Positions 44,501-54,946 of a stretch of 64,000 bases of DNA are shown in pieces. Origin of the DNA: Streptomyces sp. SA15 (lineage in GTDB: Bacteria > Actinomycetota > Actinomycetes > Streptomycetales > Streptomycetaceae); NCBI RefSeq assembly GCF_002291145.1, contig NZ_NTGE01000080.1, positions 91,260 through 155,259 of the forward strand. Direction: 5' to 3'. The position numbers and the translations under genes were made by a program. Each line of letters opens with the position of its first letter. Within the stretch, counting starts at the first letter, position 1. The notes beneath the pieces are model-generated. The model saw nothing but the letters and a program-made list of their open reading frames with translations. It did no database searches and had not been told where the DNA came from.

Positions 44501-47500
44501 CGTTGCGGACCCGTTCGCCGGCGACGGCTCCCGCATGTACCACACGGGTGACCTCGCCCGCCGCACCCTCGACGGCGAGCTGGAGTTCGTCGGCCGTGCT
44601 GACGACCAGGTTCAACTCAAGGGATTCCGGATCGAGTTGGGCGAAGTTGAGTCCGCGATCAGGGAACTCGACGGCGTGGTCGATGTGGCGGTCACCGTGG
44701 CGGACAGTGGCGACCACCTGGTCGCGCACGTCGTGGGCCGGGTGCCCGGCGACTTCGCCGCTCTCCTGTCCACGAAACTGCCCGTGCACATGGTGCCGGG
44801 TCGGGTGCTGCCGGTCGACGCCCTGCCGCTGACGGTCAACGGCAAGCTGGACCGCAAGGCCCTGACCGAACGGGCAGCACAGGATGACACCCCGGTGGCC
44901 GTGAGTGATTCCGCGCTCGCCGCCCTGGTCGACATCTTCGCCGAAACGCTGCCCGGCTCCGCCGTGGACGGTGACACCGACTTCTTCAGGGCCGGCGGCG
45001 ACAGCATCGTCGCCATCACCGTGATCAACCGGGCCAGGGCACTTGGCCTGCCGATCGCGCCACGGGACGTGTTCCTGTTCAGGACACCGCGCGCGCTCGC
45101 AGAGCACCTGCGGACGAGCACACCGCAGGCCGCGGCGGCCTCCGCCCCCGCCCGCCGCGAGGACGGCCCGCTGACGCCGACGCCCATCATCCTGCGCCAG
45201 CGGGAACTGGGCGGATCGCTCGCCCGATTCGCCCAGGCCAGGACGCTGGCGGTCCCCGAGGGCACCGGGTTCGCCGACGCCGAGCGCGCCGCGAACGCCG
45301 TCGTGGCCGCGCACCCGGCTCTCCGGCTCCGGCTGCGCGTCGAGCACGGCGTGTGGGCACTGCGCACCGAACCCGCCCGCGAGGTCACCGTCGTACGGCC
45401 GGACACGACCGACGCGACGACCGCGGCCGACGAAGCCGCCGGACGGCTCGATCCCGAGTCCGGGGACGTCATCGCGTTCTCGTGGCTGGAGGCGAGCCGG
45501 ACCCTGGTGGTCACCGTGCACCACCTCGCCGTCGACTCGGTGTCCTGGCTGGTCCTGCTGGACGACCTGGCCACCGCCATGCGCGGGGAGGCCCTGGCGC
45601 CGCCGACCACGTCCTACGCCGAGTACGCCGAGGCACTGGCGCTCCGGTCCACCGATGCGATCGACGACCTCGGGCACTGGATCACCACGCTCCAGGCCCC
45701 TGCGCTGCTGCCCGCGGTCGCGGGCTTGCGCGAGACCACTGTCGTACTCTCACCCGAAGTGACCGACCGCGTGACCCGTACCGCGCCCGCCGCACTCGGC
45801 GTCGGTCTCACCGAGTTGCTGTGCGGCGCGCTGCGCACCGCGCTGACACACATCCAGCCCTCGCCGACCGATCTCGCGATCGAGCTGGAGCGGCACGGCC
45901 GGGTCCCGGTCGTCGAACACCACGACTACACCCGCACGGTCGGCTGGTTCACCTCCATCGCCCCCGTACGGCTCACGGCGCACACCGACCCGGTCGCGGC
46001 CGCACGCGAGGTCGCCGAACGCCAGCCGGACGAGCGCGCGCACGTCGCCTACGGCCGGCTCAGGTACCTCAACCCGCAGACGGCCCCGCTGTTCAACACC
46101 ACCACCCGCCCCCAGGTGCTGTTCAACTACCTCGGCCGAGGCAGCGAGTCCCAGGCGCTGCACATCACCGGTGGCGATCAGGGCAGCCCGTACGCCGTCG
46201 AGGTCAACGCATGGCTCGACGAGGCCACCGGTAGCCTGCAGGCGGCCTTCACCCTCGCCGAGGGCATCCCCGACGAGATCACCGAGCACTGGCGGAGCGC
46301 GCTGGAGCGCATCGCGGACGCCTCCGCGACGGCCGAGCGTACGGCACCGGTGACCCCGCTCCAGCGCGGCCTGTTCTTCCAGGCCCAGATGGCGGGCACG
46401 GCCGGACACTACGTCGCGCAGAGCTGGTTCACCTTCGACCGGCGCCTGGACACCGACGCGCTGGCCGAGGCGATGGCGTACGTGATCGCGCGGCACCCGG
46501 TCGTGGGCGCCGGCTTCACCACCGACGACGACGGAAACCCGGTCCAGGTCCTCAAGGCGGGACGACGGGTCGATGTCCGTACGGTCGCTCTGTCGACGGA
46601 CGCGGACGTCGAAGCGCTGCGCACCCGCGACCGCGACACGGGATTCGACCCGGGGGAGCCGCCGCTGATCCGGTTGACCGTGGTGCGCCTGCCCGACGAC
46701 CGCGACGGCCTGCTGCTGAGCTACCACCTGCTGTTGTGGGACGGCTGGTCCCGCGAGATCGTGCTGCGGGACCTGTTCGACGCCTACAGGGCCGTCCTCG
46801 CGGGCGAGTTGCTCGACCCGGCCCCGGCCACCCCCGGCTTCGAGGACCACGCCCGGGCGCTGGACGCCAAGGACTCCGCCGTATCGGAACGCTTCTGGGC
46901 GGAGCACTTGACCGGCCTGACCGGCCCGACGCTGCTCGCCGGACCGGCGCCGACCCTTTCGGACGGACTCCCGCGGTCGCTCGTACACACGCTGTCCGCC
47001 GAACAGTCGGAACTGCTGCGGGAAGCGGCCAGGGTGCACGGCGTCACGCTGAACTCGATACTGACCGGCGCCTTCGGCCTCCTGCTGGGCGCCCACACGG
47101 GGCGGAGCGACGCCGTGTTCGGCGTGACCGTCTCCGGCCGGGAGGGCGAGGGCCTGGACGGCATCGTCGGTGTGCTGCTCAACACCGTGCCGATGTGGAC
47201 GCGGGCCCGGCCGGACGACACGGTCCGCGATTACCTGTCGGCCGTGCAGGCGGCCAGGGTCGAGGCGATGGAGCACGAGCACCTGGGGCTCGGTGAGATC
47301 CAGCGGGCCAGCGGGCACGACACTCTCTTCGACAACCTGTTCGTGCTCCAGAACTTCCTGGACATGGACGCGTTCGCCGAGATGAACGCCAGGCACGGCA
47401 TCACCTCGGTGAAGGCGGACGACTCCACCCACTACCCGTTCACGTGGGTCGTCACGCCCGGCGACCGGCTCACGGTCAAGCTGGAGTACCGCGACGACGA

Positions 47501-49400
47501 CACCGCGAACGCCCGTCATCTTCTCGACGACTACCTGCGCGTGCTCGAAGACCTCGCCCGGTCGACCGGGCCGGTGGGCGCACTGCGGGGTCTGGGGCCG
47601 GAGCCCGAGCCGGCCGAACGCACGGACGTCGGCACGGACACGGTCGTCGACCGGTTCGACCAGGCGGCGGACCGCGCCCCGGAGCGCGTCGCGCTCGTCG
47701 CCCACGGCGAGACCATGACCTTCGCGGGGCTCCGGGACCGCAGCCGCGCGGTGGCGGGTGTGCTCGCCCGGCGCGGCATCGGCCCCGAGACGACCGTGGG
47801 TCTGGCGATCCCGCGCTCCCTCGACTCGATCGTGGCGCTGTTCGCCGTATTGCGCGTCGGCGCGGCGTACGTGCCGCTGGAGCTGGACCACCCGGACGAG
47901 CGGATCGCCGCGATCGTCGCGGACGCCCGCCCGGACGTGATCCTCACCGTGAGCGCCGTATCGCCTCGGTTGACCGGCGACCTGATCGAGCTCGACCGAC
48001 CCCTGCCTGAGGCCGAGCCGTATCTGACATTCGCGCCGGACGACCCGAACCGCCTGCGGCACCCCGCGTACACGATCTACACCTCCGGCTCCACCGGGAA
48101 GCCCAAGGGCGTGGTGACCGAGTACGCCGGACTCACCAACATGCTGATCAACCATCAGCGCCGGATCTTCGAGCCGGTGCTGGCGGAGCACGGCCACCGG
48201 GTCTTCCGGATCGCGCACACCGTGTCGTTCGCGTTCGACATGTCGTGGGAGGAACTGCTCTGGCTCGCCGACGGCCACGAGGTGCACATCTGCGACGAGG
48301 AACTGCGCCGTGACGCGCCCCGGTTGGTCGAGTACTGCCTCGAGCACGGGATCGACGTCATCAATGTGACCCCGACCTACGCACAGCAACTGGTGGCCGA
48401 GGGACTGCTCGACAACCCGGCGCGGCGGCCGGCGCTGGTGCTCCTGGGCGGCGAGGCCGTCACCCCGACGCTGTGGCAGCGGCTCGCCGAGACCCAGGGG
48501 ACGGTCGGCTACAACCTGTACGGACCCACCGAGTACACCATCAACACCCTCGGCGTCGGCACCTTCGAGTGCCAGGACCCGGTGGTGGGCGTGGCCATCG
48601 ACAACACCGATGTGTACGTGCTGGACCCCTGGCTGCGGCCGCTGCCGGACGGCGTTCCCGGTGAGCTGTACGTGTCGGGCATCGGCATCGCGCGTGGCTA
48701 CCTCGGGCAGCCCGCCCAGACCGCGCACCGCTTCGTCGCCTGCCCGTTCGGCGAACCCGGCGAGCGCATGTACCGCACCGGGGACCTGGTGGTCCGGCGG
48801 CCCGACGGGAACCTTATGTACCTGGGCCGCACCGACCAGCAGGTCAAGATCCGGGGGCACCGGGTCGAACTGGGCGAGGTCGAGGCGGTGTTCGCGGCGC
48901 ATCCGGCGGTGCGGTTCGTCGCCGCGGTCGCCCAGCCCGATCCGCAGGTCGACGGGGCGTACCGGCTGGCCGCTTACCTCGTCCTTGACGGCTCCGACCT
49001 GGCGGCGGTCGCCGCCGAAGTGGGCGCCGGGCTGCCGGACTTCCTGCGCCCGACACACTACGCGCAGGTCGACAGCATCCCGCTGACGGTGAACGGGAAG
49101 GCCGACACGAAGGCGTTGCCGGAGGCCAAGCCGCTGGGGGCGCTGACCACGGCGGGGGAGCGGGGACCTGAGACCGAGACCGAGACCGTGGTGTGCGAGT
49201 TCTTCGCCGAGGCACTGGACCTGGACGACGACGAGGTGAGCGCGGTGAGCGACTTCGTGTCCCTCGGAGGGCACTCCATGCTGGCGGTACGGCTGATCGG
49301 GCTGCTCCGCCGGGAGTACGGTCCTGCGATCACGATACGAGAACTGTTCACCCTGCGAACCCCGGAAGCGATTGCCCGCCACCTCGATGACAACTCCTGA
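38508..49400 (+). CDS. cchH: Coelichelin NRPS CchH (trimodular)
   Basis: 3630 residues. Domains by motif: A1 about 150-640, T1 (LGGDSILAI, 675), E1 (HHVVIDG, 847); C2 (HHIIADG, 1325), A2 (from 1650), T2 (AGGDSIVAI, 2162), E2 (HHLAVDS, 2338); C3 (YHLLLWDG, 2738), A3 (from 3064), T3 (LGGHSMLAV, 3587). Reading the specificity positions by eye gives DINYWGGIGK (hfOrn), DFWNIGMVHK (Thr) and DMENLGLINK (hOrn), matching coelichelin. There is no thioesterase domain; the last T ends the protein. E2 has Ser for Gly in its HHxxxDG, and C3 has Tyr for the first His. About 140 N-terminal residues precede A1. It makes the tetrapeptide with the help of MbtH-like CchK. Confidence 0.96.
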   Translation: MREPSARLVRVSPARLDDVRRRTGDYSDRTITEACAIGLSYWATGRSPDGIDLTPDTLFADVLGWVDNGGAAPGGWEVGADDRSITVPDGVVPAEAQLALDDLADFPDRPISTIGPSSVAARLEALAEWNDTEADRVRPTIVEMFREQARTRPDAVAIVDEHRSLTYRQASELSSQLAHHLIERGLDHEQVVGISLSRSADMVIGLLAVLQAGCAFVPLDPQWPAARRSVVIEDARVVVQLNDSGEHDPAEPEAVAVDLGDWRFGSYPTEGTGVTVLGDALAYVIFTSGSTGRPKGAMIRHEAISERLLWQVGEILGFGHDDASLFKAPLSFDISINEIFLPLVSGGRLVVLRPGGERDPHHLLSVIAEQRVTFTYLVSSMLDVLLEIAGDSGKLDSLRHVWCGGEVLTPELYERFRTRLDIPMYHGYGPAETTIGVSHVIYRGAAERLSTSIGKANPNTQLYVLDDELRPVPLGVGGELYVGGFLLGRGYVGAPGLTASRFVANPFADDGSRLYRTGDLARFAPDGSLDFLGRADNQIKIRGMRLEIEDVEVGLAEHPGVRHTCVVAKKNAAGGTYLVGYVIPAAGREDLRADEVKAWATEHMVEHMVPAHIVVMTEFPLTANGKLDRNALPEPAIGTGSLLQPTTDNERAVCAAVAAVLRLEEVGVDQDFFQLGGDSILAISLLSALRDAGLYVTARQIFANSTVGALAAVASREDVSTVDHRDVATGSVVGSPIVQWLGETTDAIDGFVQSVVLNTPADLTADALDEILAAVVRRHDMLRAKLVRGDRWSFDIPEADQAAAGWQESDRPLGECVALATEGLDPAGGVMLRAVWRREARQLVLVAHHVVIDGVSWRVLMEDLATAWRQFAAGAPIELPPVGTSFRRWTQLLERAAFDADSSYFWRPLPGTDEPVGRRALSEADTVAGERVRTVSVGPEVTAALLGEIPAKFHAGVNDVLLTALAVTLARWRRDLGQDQTFAHIELEGHGREGGFVAGSAGFEPELSRTVGWFTTLFPVTVDPGTAADFTAPEYLAAALKAVKEDLARVPDNGVSYGALRYLTHTEFDAPAPQVLFNYLGRFDAGASGDWQLAGTTGQLGEKRDPRMRLPRALEFNAIAEPASSGEYELVTNISWPDGMFTDDDIATLGEYFRGALAALAALDQGGHSPSDFGLVPLTQSDVDALDGPALRDILPLTPLQEGLYFHSVFDDDSTGAYVEQQLLTLNGEVDADRLAAAATRLLTLYPNLAARFVALADGRVVCVLESGVEAPFTTLDRPGITNDEIRDLAERDRRAGFDLATGPLMRYTLIRGGSGRSVLVQTVHHIIADGWSVPPMLRALLAEYHAPGTVYPIGGFPDYVRWLAGRDDDESDRVWREQLAELPGPSLVAEGHTPSDRFADTAVEPEDDIDAAARSAGVPLSVAVHSAWAVTLGGILHGRDVVFGSTVSGRDADVPGIETMVGLFINTIPVRARWAGTTTARDLLASVREHQSAVLPHQHVSLARIGRQAGAGSLFDTLVVFDVATDVDGLRGPDHELVITDIVNEGAPHYPLTLVVERALDGRPRFNLIYDGELLRGESAQAILRTFTSALTGLLTRPDVVVDDLASEDAERPVRITPTTLAGLFDAAAHRDPAATAVTQCGLDGGTRSLTYGELADAKNELASALRAAGVGPGKRVAVAVPRSVEQVVALVAIVTAGGAYVPLDLAYPDERLEYILADAAPQVVLVDREQRDRFTELLAGAGVSARVLVQGDDLPVGDTTAPEVSRHDPAYVIYTSGSTGRPKGVVVPHSSVVTLLANTQPDMEFGPHDVWVQFHSFSFDFAVWELWGALVYGGELLVPEYGLTRSPVDFHRLVRERSVTVLNQTPSAFYQFIEADRLVGEPVTALRRIIFGGEALDLGRLRGWVERHGTGSPELVNMYGITETTVHVTHRVLTDEDFASGDDVSPIGGPIPGLVTYLLDDRLRPVPPGRVGAIYVAGDQVSLGYLGRPGLTAGRFVADPFAGDGSRMYHTGDLARRTLDGELEFVGRADDQVQLKGFRIELGEVESAIRELDGVVDVAVTVADSGDHLVAHVVGRVPGDFAALLSTKLPVHMVPGRVLPVDALPLTVNGKLDRKALTERAAQDDTPVAVSDSALAALVDIFAETLPGSAVDGDTDFFRAGGDSIVAITVINRARALGLPIAPRDVFLFRTPRALAEHLRTSTPQAAAASAPARREDGPLTPTPIILRQRELGGSLARFAQARTLAVPEGTGFADAERAANAVVAAHPALRLRLRVEHGVWALRTEPAREVTVVRPDTTDATTAADEAAGRLDPESGDVIAFSWLEASRTLVVTVHHLAVDSVSWLVLLDDLATAMRGEALAPPTTSYAEYAEALALRSTDAIDDLGHWITTLQAPALLPAVAGLRETTVVLSPEVTDRVTRTAPAALGVGLTELLCGALRTALTHIQPSPTDLAIELERHGRVPVVEHHDYTRTVGWFTSIAPVRLTAHTDPVAAAREVAERQPDERAHVAYGRLRYLNPQTAPLFNTTTRPQVLFNYLGRGSESQALHITGGDQGSPYAVEVNAWLDEATGSLQAAFTLAEGIPDEITEHWRSALERIADASATAERTAPVTPLQRGLFFQAQMAGTAGHYVAQSWFTFDRRLDTDALAEAMAYVIARHPVVGAGFTTDDDGNPVQVLKAGRRVDVRTVALSTDADVEALRTRDRDTGFDPGEPPLIRLTVVRLPDDRDGLLLSYHLLLWDGWSREIVLRDLFDAYRAVLAGELLDPAPATPGFEDHARALDAKDSAVSERFWAEHLTGLTGPTLLAGPAPTLSDGLPRSLVHTLSAEQSELLREAARVHGVTLNSILTGAFGLLLGAHTGRSDAVFGVTVSGREGEGLDGIVGVLLNTVPMWTRARPDDTVRDYLSAVQAARVEAMEHEHLGLGEIQRASGHDTLFDNLFVLQNFLDMDAFAEMNARHGITSVKADDSTHYPFTWVVTPGDRLTVKLEYRDDDTANARHLLDDYLRVLEDLARSTGPVGALRGLGPEPEPAERTDVGTDTVVDRFDQAADRAPERVALVAHGETMTFAGLRDRSRAVAGVLARRGIGPETTVGLAIPRSLDSIVALFAVLRVGAAYVPLELDHPDERIAAIVADARPDVILTVSAVSPRLTGDLIELDRPLPEAEPYLTFAPDDPNRLRHPAYTIYTSGSTGKPKGVVTEYAGLTNMLINHQRRIFEPVLAEHGHRVFRIAHTVSFAFDMSWEELLWLADGHEVHICDEELRRDAPRLVEYCLEHGIDVINVTPTYAQQLVAEGLLDNPARRPALVLLGGEAVTPTLWQRLAETQGTVGYNLYGPTEYTINTLGVGTFECQDPVVGVAIDNTDVYVLDPWLRPLPDGVPGELYVSGIGIARGYLGQPAQTAHRFVACPFGEPGERMYRTGDLVVRRPDGNLMYLGRTDQQVKIRGHRVELGEVEAVFAAHPAVRFVAAVAQPDPQVDGAYRLAAYLVLDGSDLAAVAAEVGAGLPDFLRPTHYAQVDSIPLTVNGKADTKALPEAKPLGALTTAGERGPETETETVVCEFFAEALDLDDDEVSAVSDFVSLGGHSMLAVRLIGLLRREYGPAITIRELFTLRTPEAIARHLDDNS

Positions 49401-51087
49401 CACGCAGCGGCCCCGACCGGGGTCCGACATCCTCCGGACCGCGCTGCGCCGCAACGTCGGCGCCATGGTCTGGGGCACCGTCCTCATGGGCTTGTACCAG
49501 GCGGGTGAGACGGCCTTCCCGATCGCGCTCGGCCTGATCGTCGAACACACGATGCAGGACCGGAGCCTCGGCGCGCTCGGCCTGTCGATCGCCGCCTTGG
49601 CGGTGATCATCACGACGGTGTCGTTGTCGTGGCGGTTCGGGATGCGCATCCTGCAGAAGGCCAACACGACCGAGGCGCACCGCTGGCGGGTGCGGGTCGC
49701 GGCCTGCGGACTGCAGCCGGTGGCCAGGGACGTCGACCTCAAGTCCGGCGAGGTGCTGACCATCGCCACCGAGGACGCCGACCAGACCGCCGACATCATC
49801 GAGGTGGTGCCGCTGCTGATCAGCTCGCTGGTCGCGGTGCTGGTCGCGGCCCTCGCGCTGGGCCTGGCCGACATCCGTCTCGGCCTGCTGGTGATCGTGG
49901 GAACCGTCGCGATCCTGTCGATCCTGAGCGTGATGTCCAAACGGATCGGCTCCAGCACCCAGGAACAGCAGGCCCGGGTCGCGCGGGCCGGCGCGAAGGT
50001 CGCCGACCTGATCACCGGCCTGCGCCCGCTGCACGGCTTCGGCGGCAACCACGCGGCGTTCCGGTCCTACCGGAAGGTCAGCACGGAGGCGAAGCACCAG
50101 GCGATCACCGTCGCGAAGGTGAACGGCGCGTACGCCGGCACCGCGCTGGCCCTCAACGCGATCCTCGCCGCCGCGGTGACCCTGACGGCGGGCTGGCTGG
50201 CGTTCGGCGGCCAGATCACCATCGGTGAGCTCGTCATGGCCGTGGGGTTGGCGCAGTTCATCATCGAACCGCTCAAACTCTTCTCGGAGATGCCGAAGTA
50301 CGTGATGATCGCGCGCGCGTCGGCCGAGCGGATGGCGCTGGTGCTGTCCGCGCCGCCGGTCACGACCCCGGGGCCGGGGCGCCCGGCCGCGGGCGGGGAC
50401 TTGGAGATCGACTGCGTCCGCTACGGGACCCTGCGCAAGCTGAGGTTCCAGGTGGCCGCCGGCGAGTTCGTGGCGATCGCCGCCTACCAGCCGCGCGCGG
50501 CGGCCGACCTCGCCTCGATCCTGGCCGTGAACGTGCCGCCCGACGCGTACGAGGGAGTGGTGCGGGTCAGCGGGCAGGAGCTCGCGGACCTGTCGATCGA
50601 GGCGGTCCGCGCACACATGCTGGTGAACCCGTACGACGGGGAGATCTTCGCGGGCACCCTCCGTACGAACATCGACCCCTCGGGCACCAGCCGGACGGTC
50701 CCCGAGGCCGTGGAGGCGTCCATGCTGACCGACGTCGTGGCCCTCCACCGGGAAGGGCTCGACTACGGCGTCCGCGACCGCGGCGCGAACCTTTCCGGGG
50801 GGCAGCGCCAACGGCTGTCCCTGGCCCGCGCCCTCGCCGCAGACACCGACGTCCTTGTCCTGCACGACCCGACGACCGCCGTCGACGCGGTCACCGAACA
50901 GCTCATCGCGCGCAACGTCGCGAAGCTGCGCCGGGGCCGCACGACCGTCGTGATCACCAGCAGCCCCGCGCTCTTGGACGCCGCCGACCGTGTGCTGGTC
51001 CTGGACGAGGGCGTCATCACAGCAGAGGACACCCACAGGAACCTGCTGGCCACGGACGAGGCGTACTGCTCGGCGGTGGCCCGGTGA
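49387..51087 (+). CDS. cchI: ABC exporter half-transporter CchI, degenerate Walker A
   Basis: About 566 residues from the ATG at 49387, which overlaps the cchH 3' end. An N-terminal six-helix domain is followed by an ATPase domain with a perfect signature ([16 protein letters not shown]) but no Walker A: the P-loop position reads [17 protein letters not shown]. Walker B is also changed ([11 protein letters not shown], His for Asp). It should pair with CchG so that its LSGGQ completes CchG's Walker A site. Same transcription unit as cchH. Confidence 0.9.
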   Translation: MTTPDTQRPRPGSDILRTALRRNVGAMVWGTVLMGLYQAGETAFPIALGLIVEHTMQDRSLGALGLSIAALAVIITTVSLSWRFGMRILQKANTTEAHRWRVRVAACGLQPVARDVDLKSGEVLTIATEDADQTADIIEVVPLLISSLVAVLVAALALGLADIRLGLLVIVGTVAILSILSVMSKRIGSSTQEQQARVARAGAKVADLITGLRPLHGFGGNHAAFRSYRKVSTEAKHQAITVAKVNGAYAGTALALNAILAAAVTLTAGWLAFGGQITIGELVMAVGLAQFIIEPLKLFSEMPKYVMIARASAERMALVLSAPPVTTPGPGRPAAGGDLEIDCVRYGTLRKLRFQVAAGEFVAIAAYQPRAAADLASILAVNVPPDAYEGVVRVSGQELADLSIEAVRAHMLVNPYDGEIFAGTLRTNIDPSGTSRTVPEAVEASMLTDVVALHREGLDYGVRDRGANLSGGQRQRLSLARALAADTDVLVLHDPTTAVDAVTEQLIARNVAKLRRGRTTVVITSSPALLDAADRVLVLDEGVITAEDTHRNLLATDEAYCSAVAR

Positions 51088-51165
51088 AGCGCCGCAAAGG
51101 GGCGCGGGGCTGTGTCGATCTGCGGCTCCGCCGCGTGGGCGCGACCAGCCCCCACCGACCCGCGG
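51088..51165. repeat. REP-like repeat, copy 2 (convergent cchI/cchJ)
   Basis: 78 bp inverted relative to 32360-32437. GGGGCTG (51106-51112) pairs with CAGCCCC (51146-51152) around an inner GCGGC/GCCGC stem, so it can fold and may end both convergent transcripts. Confidence 0.75.
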
Positions 51166-51169
51166 GTGA

Positions 51170-52285
51170 CTACCGTGCCCCCAGTGCCCAGGCGACATCC
51201 CTGAGCAGCGCCTGCCGCCAGCCCGCCCGGTCGTGACCCGACGCCGACCGCGAAACCCGCACGGTCGCGCCGGCCTGCTCGGCCAAGGTCTCCACCAGGT
51301 CGCAGTGCGGCAGCATTCGCGTCTCGTGTTCCCCCACATCGAACGCGACCCGTGTACCGGACAGGTCGGCGCCCTTCCGCAGACGCGCGGCGACGGCCCC
51401 GCCGACCGGGCCGCCCAACGGGTCCGCCAGACCCATGGCATCGGGCGTCCACCAGAACGAGCCCGACTGGCAGGCCACGCGGGACACCAGGTCCGGAAAC
51501 TCCAGCGCCGCGTACATCGCGCTCAGCCCGCCGAGGCTCTGCCCGGCGACCACCAGCCGGTCACGGTCGGCGGGTACGCCGGTTTCCGCCACCAGCGGCA
51601 GCAGTTCGTCCCGGACCGCCTCCCACAGCTCGGGCCTGCACGCGAACTCGGCCTCCCGGTCCTTGGCCGGAAGGAAGACGAGGGTGACGGGAGGCATATC
51701 GCCGCTGGCGACGGCCGAGTCGAACGCGGTCATGGCCGGGTGCAGGTACAGCCAGTCGTCCCCGTCGAGCAGCAGAACCACCGGCCCGCCGCCGCCCGCC
51801 GGGTGGACTCGCACCGTACGCCGCCCGCCGAGCCGCCTGCCGGCCCAGCGGATCCGGGTGCGCGGGAGGGGCAGGACGCCGTCGGCGCCGACGGCGGGCC
51901 AGTGCGGCTGGGCCGGGGCGTCCGGGGTCGCGGCGATGGACCGGTCACCGCCCGCGCCGACAGGGTTGAACGGATCGGCGTACGCCGCGTCGCCCGCGAT
52001 GAACTGGTAAGTCACCCGCATCCGCGCGGGCATGCGCACCTCGGCGTACCAGCAGTCCGTGTCGCCCCATCGGCGCAGGGGCACCGGCTCCGACCAGCTC
52101 TCGAAGCCGATGCTCGCTTCAGACCCGCGCCACAGGAACAAAGTCGCCCAACCGCCGTCGTCGGCCGGTACCGACGCGGGTGTCCCCGCCGCCGCCCAGA
52201 ACTCGTCCGTGCCAGGTTTGCCGGGCAGTCCGAACTCGACGAAGGCGTGCTCCACATCGGCCGGGCCGGAGACGGGCTCGGGCAT
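51170..52285 (-). CDS. cchJ: Siderophore esterase CchJ (enterochelin-esterase type)
   Basis: 371 residues from the ATG at 52285, AAGGAG 7 nt upstream. N-terminal beta-sandwich and C-terminal alpha/beta hydrolase: nucleophile VVAGQSLGGLSAMYA, HDPADRDRLV-type strands, and the terminal His in SASGHDRAGW. It resembles Fes/IroE esterases. Expected to release iron from the ferric complex or free the peptide from the NRPS. Divergent from cchK over a strong iron box. Confidence 0.9.
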   Translation of the reverse strand: MPEPVSGPADVEHAFVEFGLPGKPGTDEFWAAAGTPASVPADDGGWATLFLWRGSEASIGFESWSEPVPLRRWGDTDCWYAEVRMPARMRVTYQFIAGDAAYADPFNPVGAGGDRSIAATPDAPAQPHWPAVGADGVLPLPRTRIRWAGRRLGGRRTVRVHPAGGGGPVVLLLDGDDWLYLHPAMTAFDSAVASGDMPPVTLVFLPAKDREAEFACRPELWEAVRDELLPLVAETGVPADRDRLVVAGQSLGGLSAMYAALEFPDLVSRVACQSGSFWWTPDAMGLADPLGGPVGGAVAARLRKGADLSGTRVAFDVGEHETRMLPHCDLVETLAEQAGATVRVSRSASGHDRAGWRQALLRDVAWALGAR

Positions 52286-52331
52286 GAACGTCTCCTTGTG
52301 AGAGGGAAGGACCAAAGGCTAGGCTCCGCAA

Positions 52332-52350
52332 TTAGGCGAGCCTAACCTAA
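52332..52350. promoter_or_regulatory. Iron box between cchJ and cchK
   Basis: TTAGGCGAGCCTAACCTAA matches the iron box at 16 of 19 positions. A weaker inverted copy, AAAGGCTAGGCTCCGCAAT at 52314-52332, is adjacent on the cchJ side. Confidence 0.85.
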
Positions 52351-52373
52351 TCAGTAACCGAGGAGGCGCTGAA

Positions 52374-52586
52374 ATGAGCACCAACCCTTTCGATGATGCC
52401 GAGGGCCGTTTCCTGGTCCTGGTGAACGACGAGGGCCAGCACTCACTCTGGCCGTCCTTCGCCAAGGTGCCCGGGGGGTGGACGATCGTCTTCGACGAGA
52501 ACACCCGAGAGGCGTGCCTTGACTACATCGAAGCCCACTGGACCGATCTGCGCCCCCGGTCCCTCGCGGCGTCCCTGGATGTCTGA
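52374..52586 (+). CDS. cchK: MbtH-like protein CchK
   Basis: 70 residues, the normal MbtH size. Conserved MbtH positions [29 protein letters not shown] and the terminal [10 protein letters not shown] are present. AGGAGG precedes the ATG. It binds and activates the adenylation domains of CchH. The last gene of the cluster, as in S. coelicolor. Confidence 0.95.
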   Translation: MSTNPFDDAEGRFLVLVNDEGQHSLWPSFAKVPGGWTIVFDENTREACLDYIEAHWTDLRPRSLAASLDV

Positions 52587-52732
52587 CCTTCACCGCGAAC
52601 CGCCCCGCCAAGCCCCTTCTCCATGACAAGGACGGCTTGGGCTCCCGGATCGACACCCTGGGCGGAGCAAGGCCAGAAGGCGACCCGCGCCGATCTCAGG
52701 ACAGAGACAAGCCCAAGGAAGAGCCCTCGCTG

Positions 52733-54310
52733 ATGCTCTGCACCAGACTGACGAACGCCCGCTTCCTCACCATGGACCCCGACCACCCCGTCGCCCACGA
52801 CCTGGGCATCTGGCGGGGCCGCATCGTCGGCCTGGACGAGGCCGTGACCGCGCTGCCCGCCCGCGAGGTGATCGACCTGCAGGGCGCCACGGTGCTGCCC
52901 GGCTTCATCGACCCCCATGTGCACCTGGCCTGGACCGGCTTCAAGGAGAACACCCCGAGCATCGCGGGCCGCACGCGGATCGACGACGTACTCGCCATCG
53001 TGGAAGAGGCCGTCACCCGGAAGGGCTCGCCTGGCGCGTGGGTGAGCATCGCCGGCTACGACCAGCGGGCCCTGGGCCGCCACCTGACCGCCGCCGAACT
53101 GGACCGGGTCAGCCACGGGCACAAGGTGTTCATGCTGCACGACTCCGGGCACGGCTGCGTCGTCAACTCCGCCGTGCTCGACCTGCTCCCCGCCGACATC
53201 CCGCACGACAACGGCTTCCTCGCCGAGGGCGCCATGGGAGCCGCCCGCGCACTGCGCCTGCCCCACTCCCAGGAGGATCTGGCCGAGGCGATCGGGCGCG
53301 CCGCCCGGACCTGCCTGGCCGAGGGCGTCACGGCCTGCGCCGAGGCAGGCATCGGCGGCACCCTCCTGGGCCACAGCCCGGTCGAGCTGGGTGCCTACCA
53401 ACTCGCCTCCGAAACAGGCCTGTTGCCACTGCGTGTGCAGCTGATGGTGTCCGCCGACCGGCTGCACCCGGTCGCCGCACATGAAGCCGACGGTATTCCC
53501 CGGGCCCTCGACCTCGGCCTGCGCACGGGGTTCGGCGACGACCGGCTCTCCGTGGGCGCGCTGAAGATCTTCACCGACGGCGGCATGATGGCCCGGACCG
53601 CCGCGCTCAGCAGCCCGTACGAAGGGCTGGACAGCACGGGCCAGTTGCAGGACGACCCGGACGTGCTCGCGGACACGATCGTGGACGGCCACCTCGCCGG
53701 CTGGCAGCTCGCCGTCCACGCGATCGGCGACCGCGCGGCCGACGTCGCCCTGGACGCCCTGGAACGGGCCCAGCGCCTCCGCCCGCGCCCCGGCGCCCGA
53801 CACCGCATCGAGCACGCCGGCCTGATCCGCCCCGACCAGCTCCCGCGCTTCGCGCAGCTCGGCATCAGCGCGGTCGTCCAGCCCAACTTCCTGCGCTGCT
53901 TCGGCGACGACTACGCGGCGATCATGGGCGAGGAGCGGGCCCCGTGGCTCTACCGCGGCAGGGCGTTCCTGGACCACGGCATCACGCTGGTCGGCAGTTC
54001 CGACCGCCCCGTGACGGACGGATCCCCGCTGCGGGCCATCCAGTTCATGGTCGAGCGCGCCTCCGAGTCCGGCCAGGTGATCGGCCCTGACGAGGGCATC
54101 ACCGTCGACGAGGCCTTGCGCGCCTACACGGTCGCCGGCGCCTTCGCCTGCCACTGGGAGGACAGCCTGGGAAGCCTCACCCCCGGCAAGCTGGCCGACC
54201 TGGTCGTGCTCGGCGACGATCCTCGGCGCGTCGATACGTCGCGTATCGCAGACATCGAGGTGGTGGCGACGTACGTCGACGGCGACGAGACCGGGAAGTC
54301 GCTGTCGTGA
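52733..54310 (+). CDS. Amidohydrolase, YtcJ-like
   Basis: 525 residues from the ATG at 52733 (AAGGAAGAG upstream). Amidohydrolase metal motif GFIDPHVHLAW, the central Lys/Asp region GALKIFTDGGMMARTA, VHAIGDRA, RIEHAG, and the final GSSDRPVTDGSPL Asp, in the order of the YtcJ-like branch. These hydrolyse amides or related bonds of unknown substrates; some members act on formamides. It starts 146 bp after cchK and lacks an iron box, so it is probably not part of the cluster. Confidence 0.87.
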   Translation: MLCTRLTNARFLTMDPDHPVAHDLGIWRGRIVGLDEAVTALPAREVIDLQGATVLPGFIDPHVHLAWTGFKENTPSIAGRTRIDDVLAIVEEAVTRKGSPGAWVSIAGYDQRALGRHLTAAELDRVSHGHKVFMLHDSGHGCVVNSAVLDLLPADIPHDNGFLAEGAMGAARALRLPHSQEDLAEAIGRAARTCLAEGVTACAEAGIGGTLLGHSPVELGAYQLASETGLLPLRVQLMVSADRLHPVAAHEADGIPRALDLGLRTGFGDDRLSVGALKIFTDGGMMARTAALSSPYEGLDSTGQLQDDPDVLADTIVDGHLAGWQLAVHAIGDRAADVALDALERAQRLRPRPGARHRIEHAGLIRPDQLPRFAQLGISAVVQPNFLRCFGDDYAAIMGEERAPWLYRGRAFLDHGITLVGSSDRPVTDGSPLRAIQFMVERASESGQVIGPDEGITVDEALRAYTVAGAFACHWEDSLGSLTPGKLADLVVLGDDPRRVDTSRIADIEVVATYVDGDETGKSLS

Positions 54311-54537
54311 GCGGGGAGTCGGCGTCTGCCGAGAGCTACGCGCATCTCTGGGAGGACGACGTGTTCCGGCATCGCTGGGTCATCTGGAACACGGCCGGGC
54401 AGACCTTGGTCTTCGACCGTGAGACCAACTGCCCCGCGGACATCGGCGACGAGAGGGTCCTGCCCGAGGTTCTGCGCAGGATGCGCGAGGCGGGCGTACC
54501 GGAGACCGACGAGTATCCGGGCCGCCCGTGCGCGTAG
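54307..54537 (+). CDS. Small protein of unknown function
   Basis: 76 residues starting at a GTG that overlaps the amidohydrolase stop, so it is likely coupled to it. Contains WEDDVFRHRWVIWNTAGQTLVF followed by an acidic/charged C-terminal helix. No family recognised. Cytoplasmic by composition. Confidence 0.6.
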   Translation: MSGESASAESYAHLWEDDVFRHRWVIWNTAGQTLVFDRETNCPADIGDERVLPEVLRRMREAGVPETDEYPGRPCA

Positions 54538-54625
54538 GAGCGATCGCCGCGATCCTGCCTGGGGTCGCCGGCGGCCGTAGGTATCTGCCGTGCCGTGTCG
54601 TGATGGTCGCGGGCGGCCGCGTGGT

Positions 54626-54817
54626 TCACGTGACCAGGTTGTGGAGTCTGCGGTTCGGTTCGGCGCGCTCGACGTCGTTGATGGTCAGGGCGATCGCCCG
54701 TCGGTAGGCCTCGGCTGCACCCGCCGCGTCGCCCGTCCGTCTGAGCAGGTCGGCGTGCGTCGCGTGCAGCGGCTGGTACTGGGCCAGTGCCGCGTGGCCG
54801 AGCAGCGGAGCGAGCAT
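54626..54817 (-). pseudogene. ECF sigma factor, C-terminal remnant
   Basis: 63 residues match the end of the large ECF41/DUF6596-type sigma factors: PLHATHADLLRRTGDAAGAA then EAYRRAIAL and a C-terminal RAEPNRRLHN. The upstream sigma-2 and sigma-4 regions are absent in any frame for several hundred bases. A decayed piece of a larger gene. Confidence 0.7.
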
Positions 54818-54946
54818 CTGAATGCGTGCGAGATGAGAACATGGGGTGCCTGCAGGTGCGTCTGTCCCCGGCTGTCGCAGACGTGAACCGTACCGACGGC
54901 GAATCTCGGGTGCGGCGTGGCATGGTCCCGTGATGGGATGCGCCGC

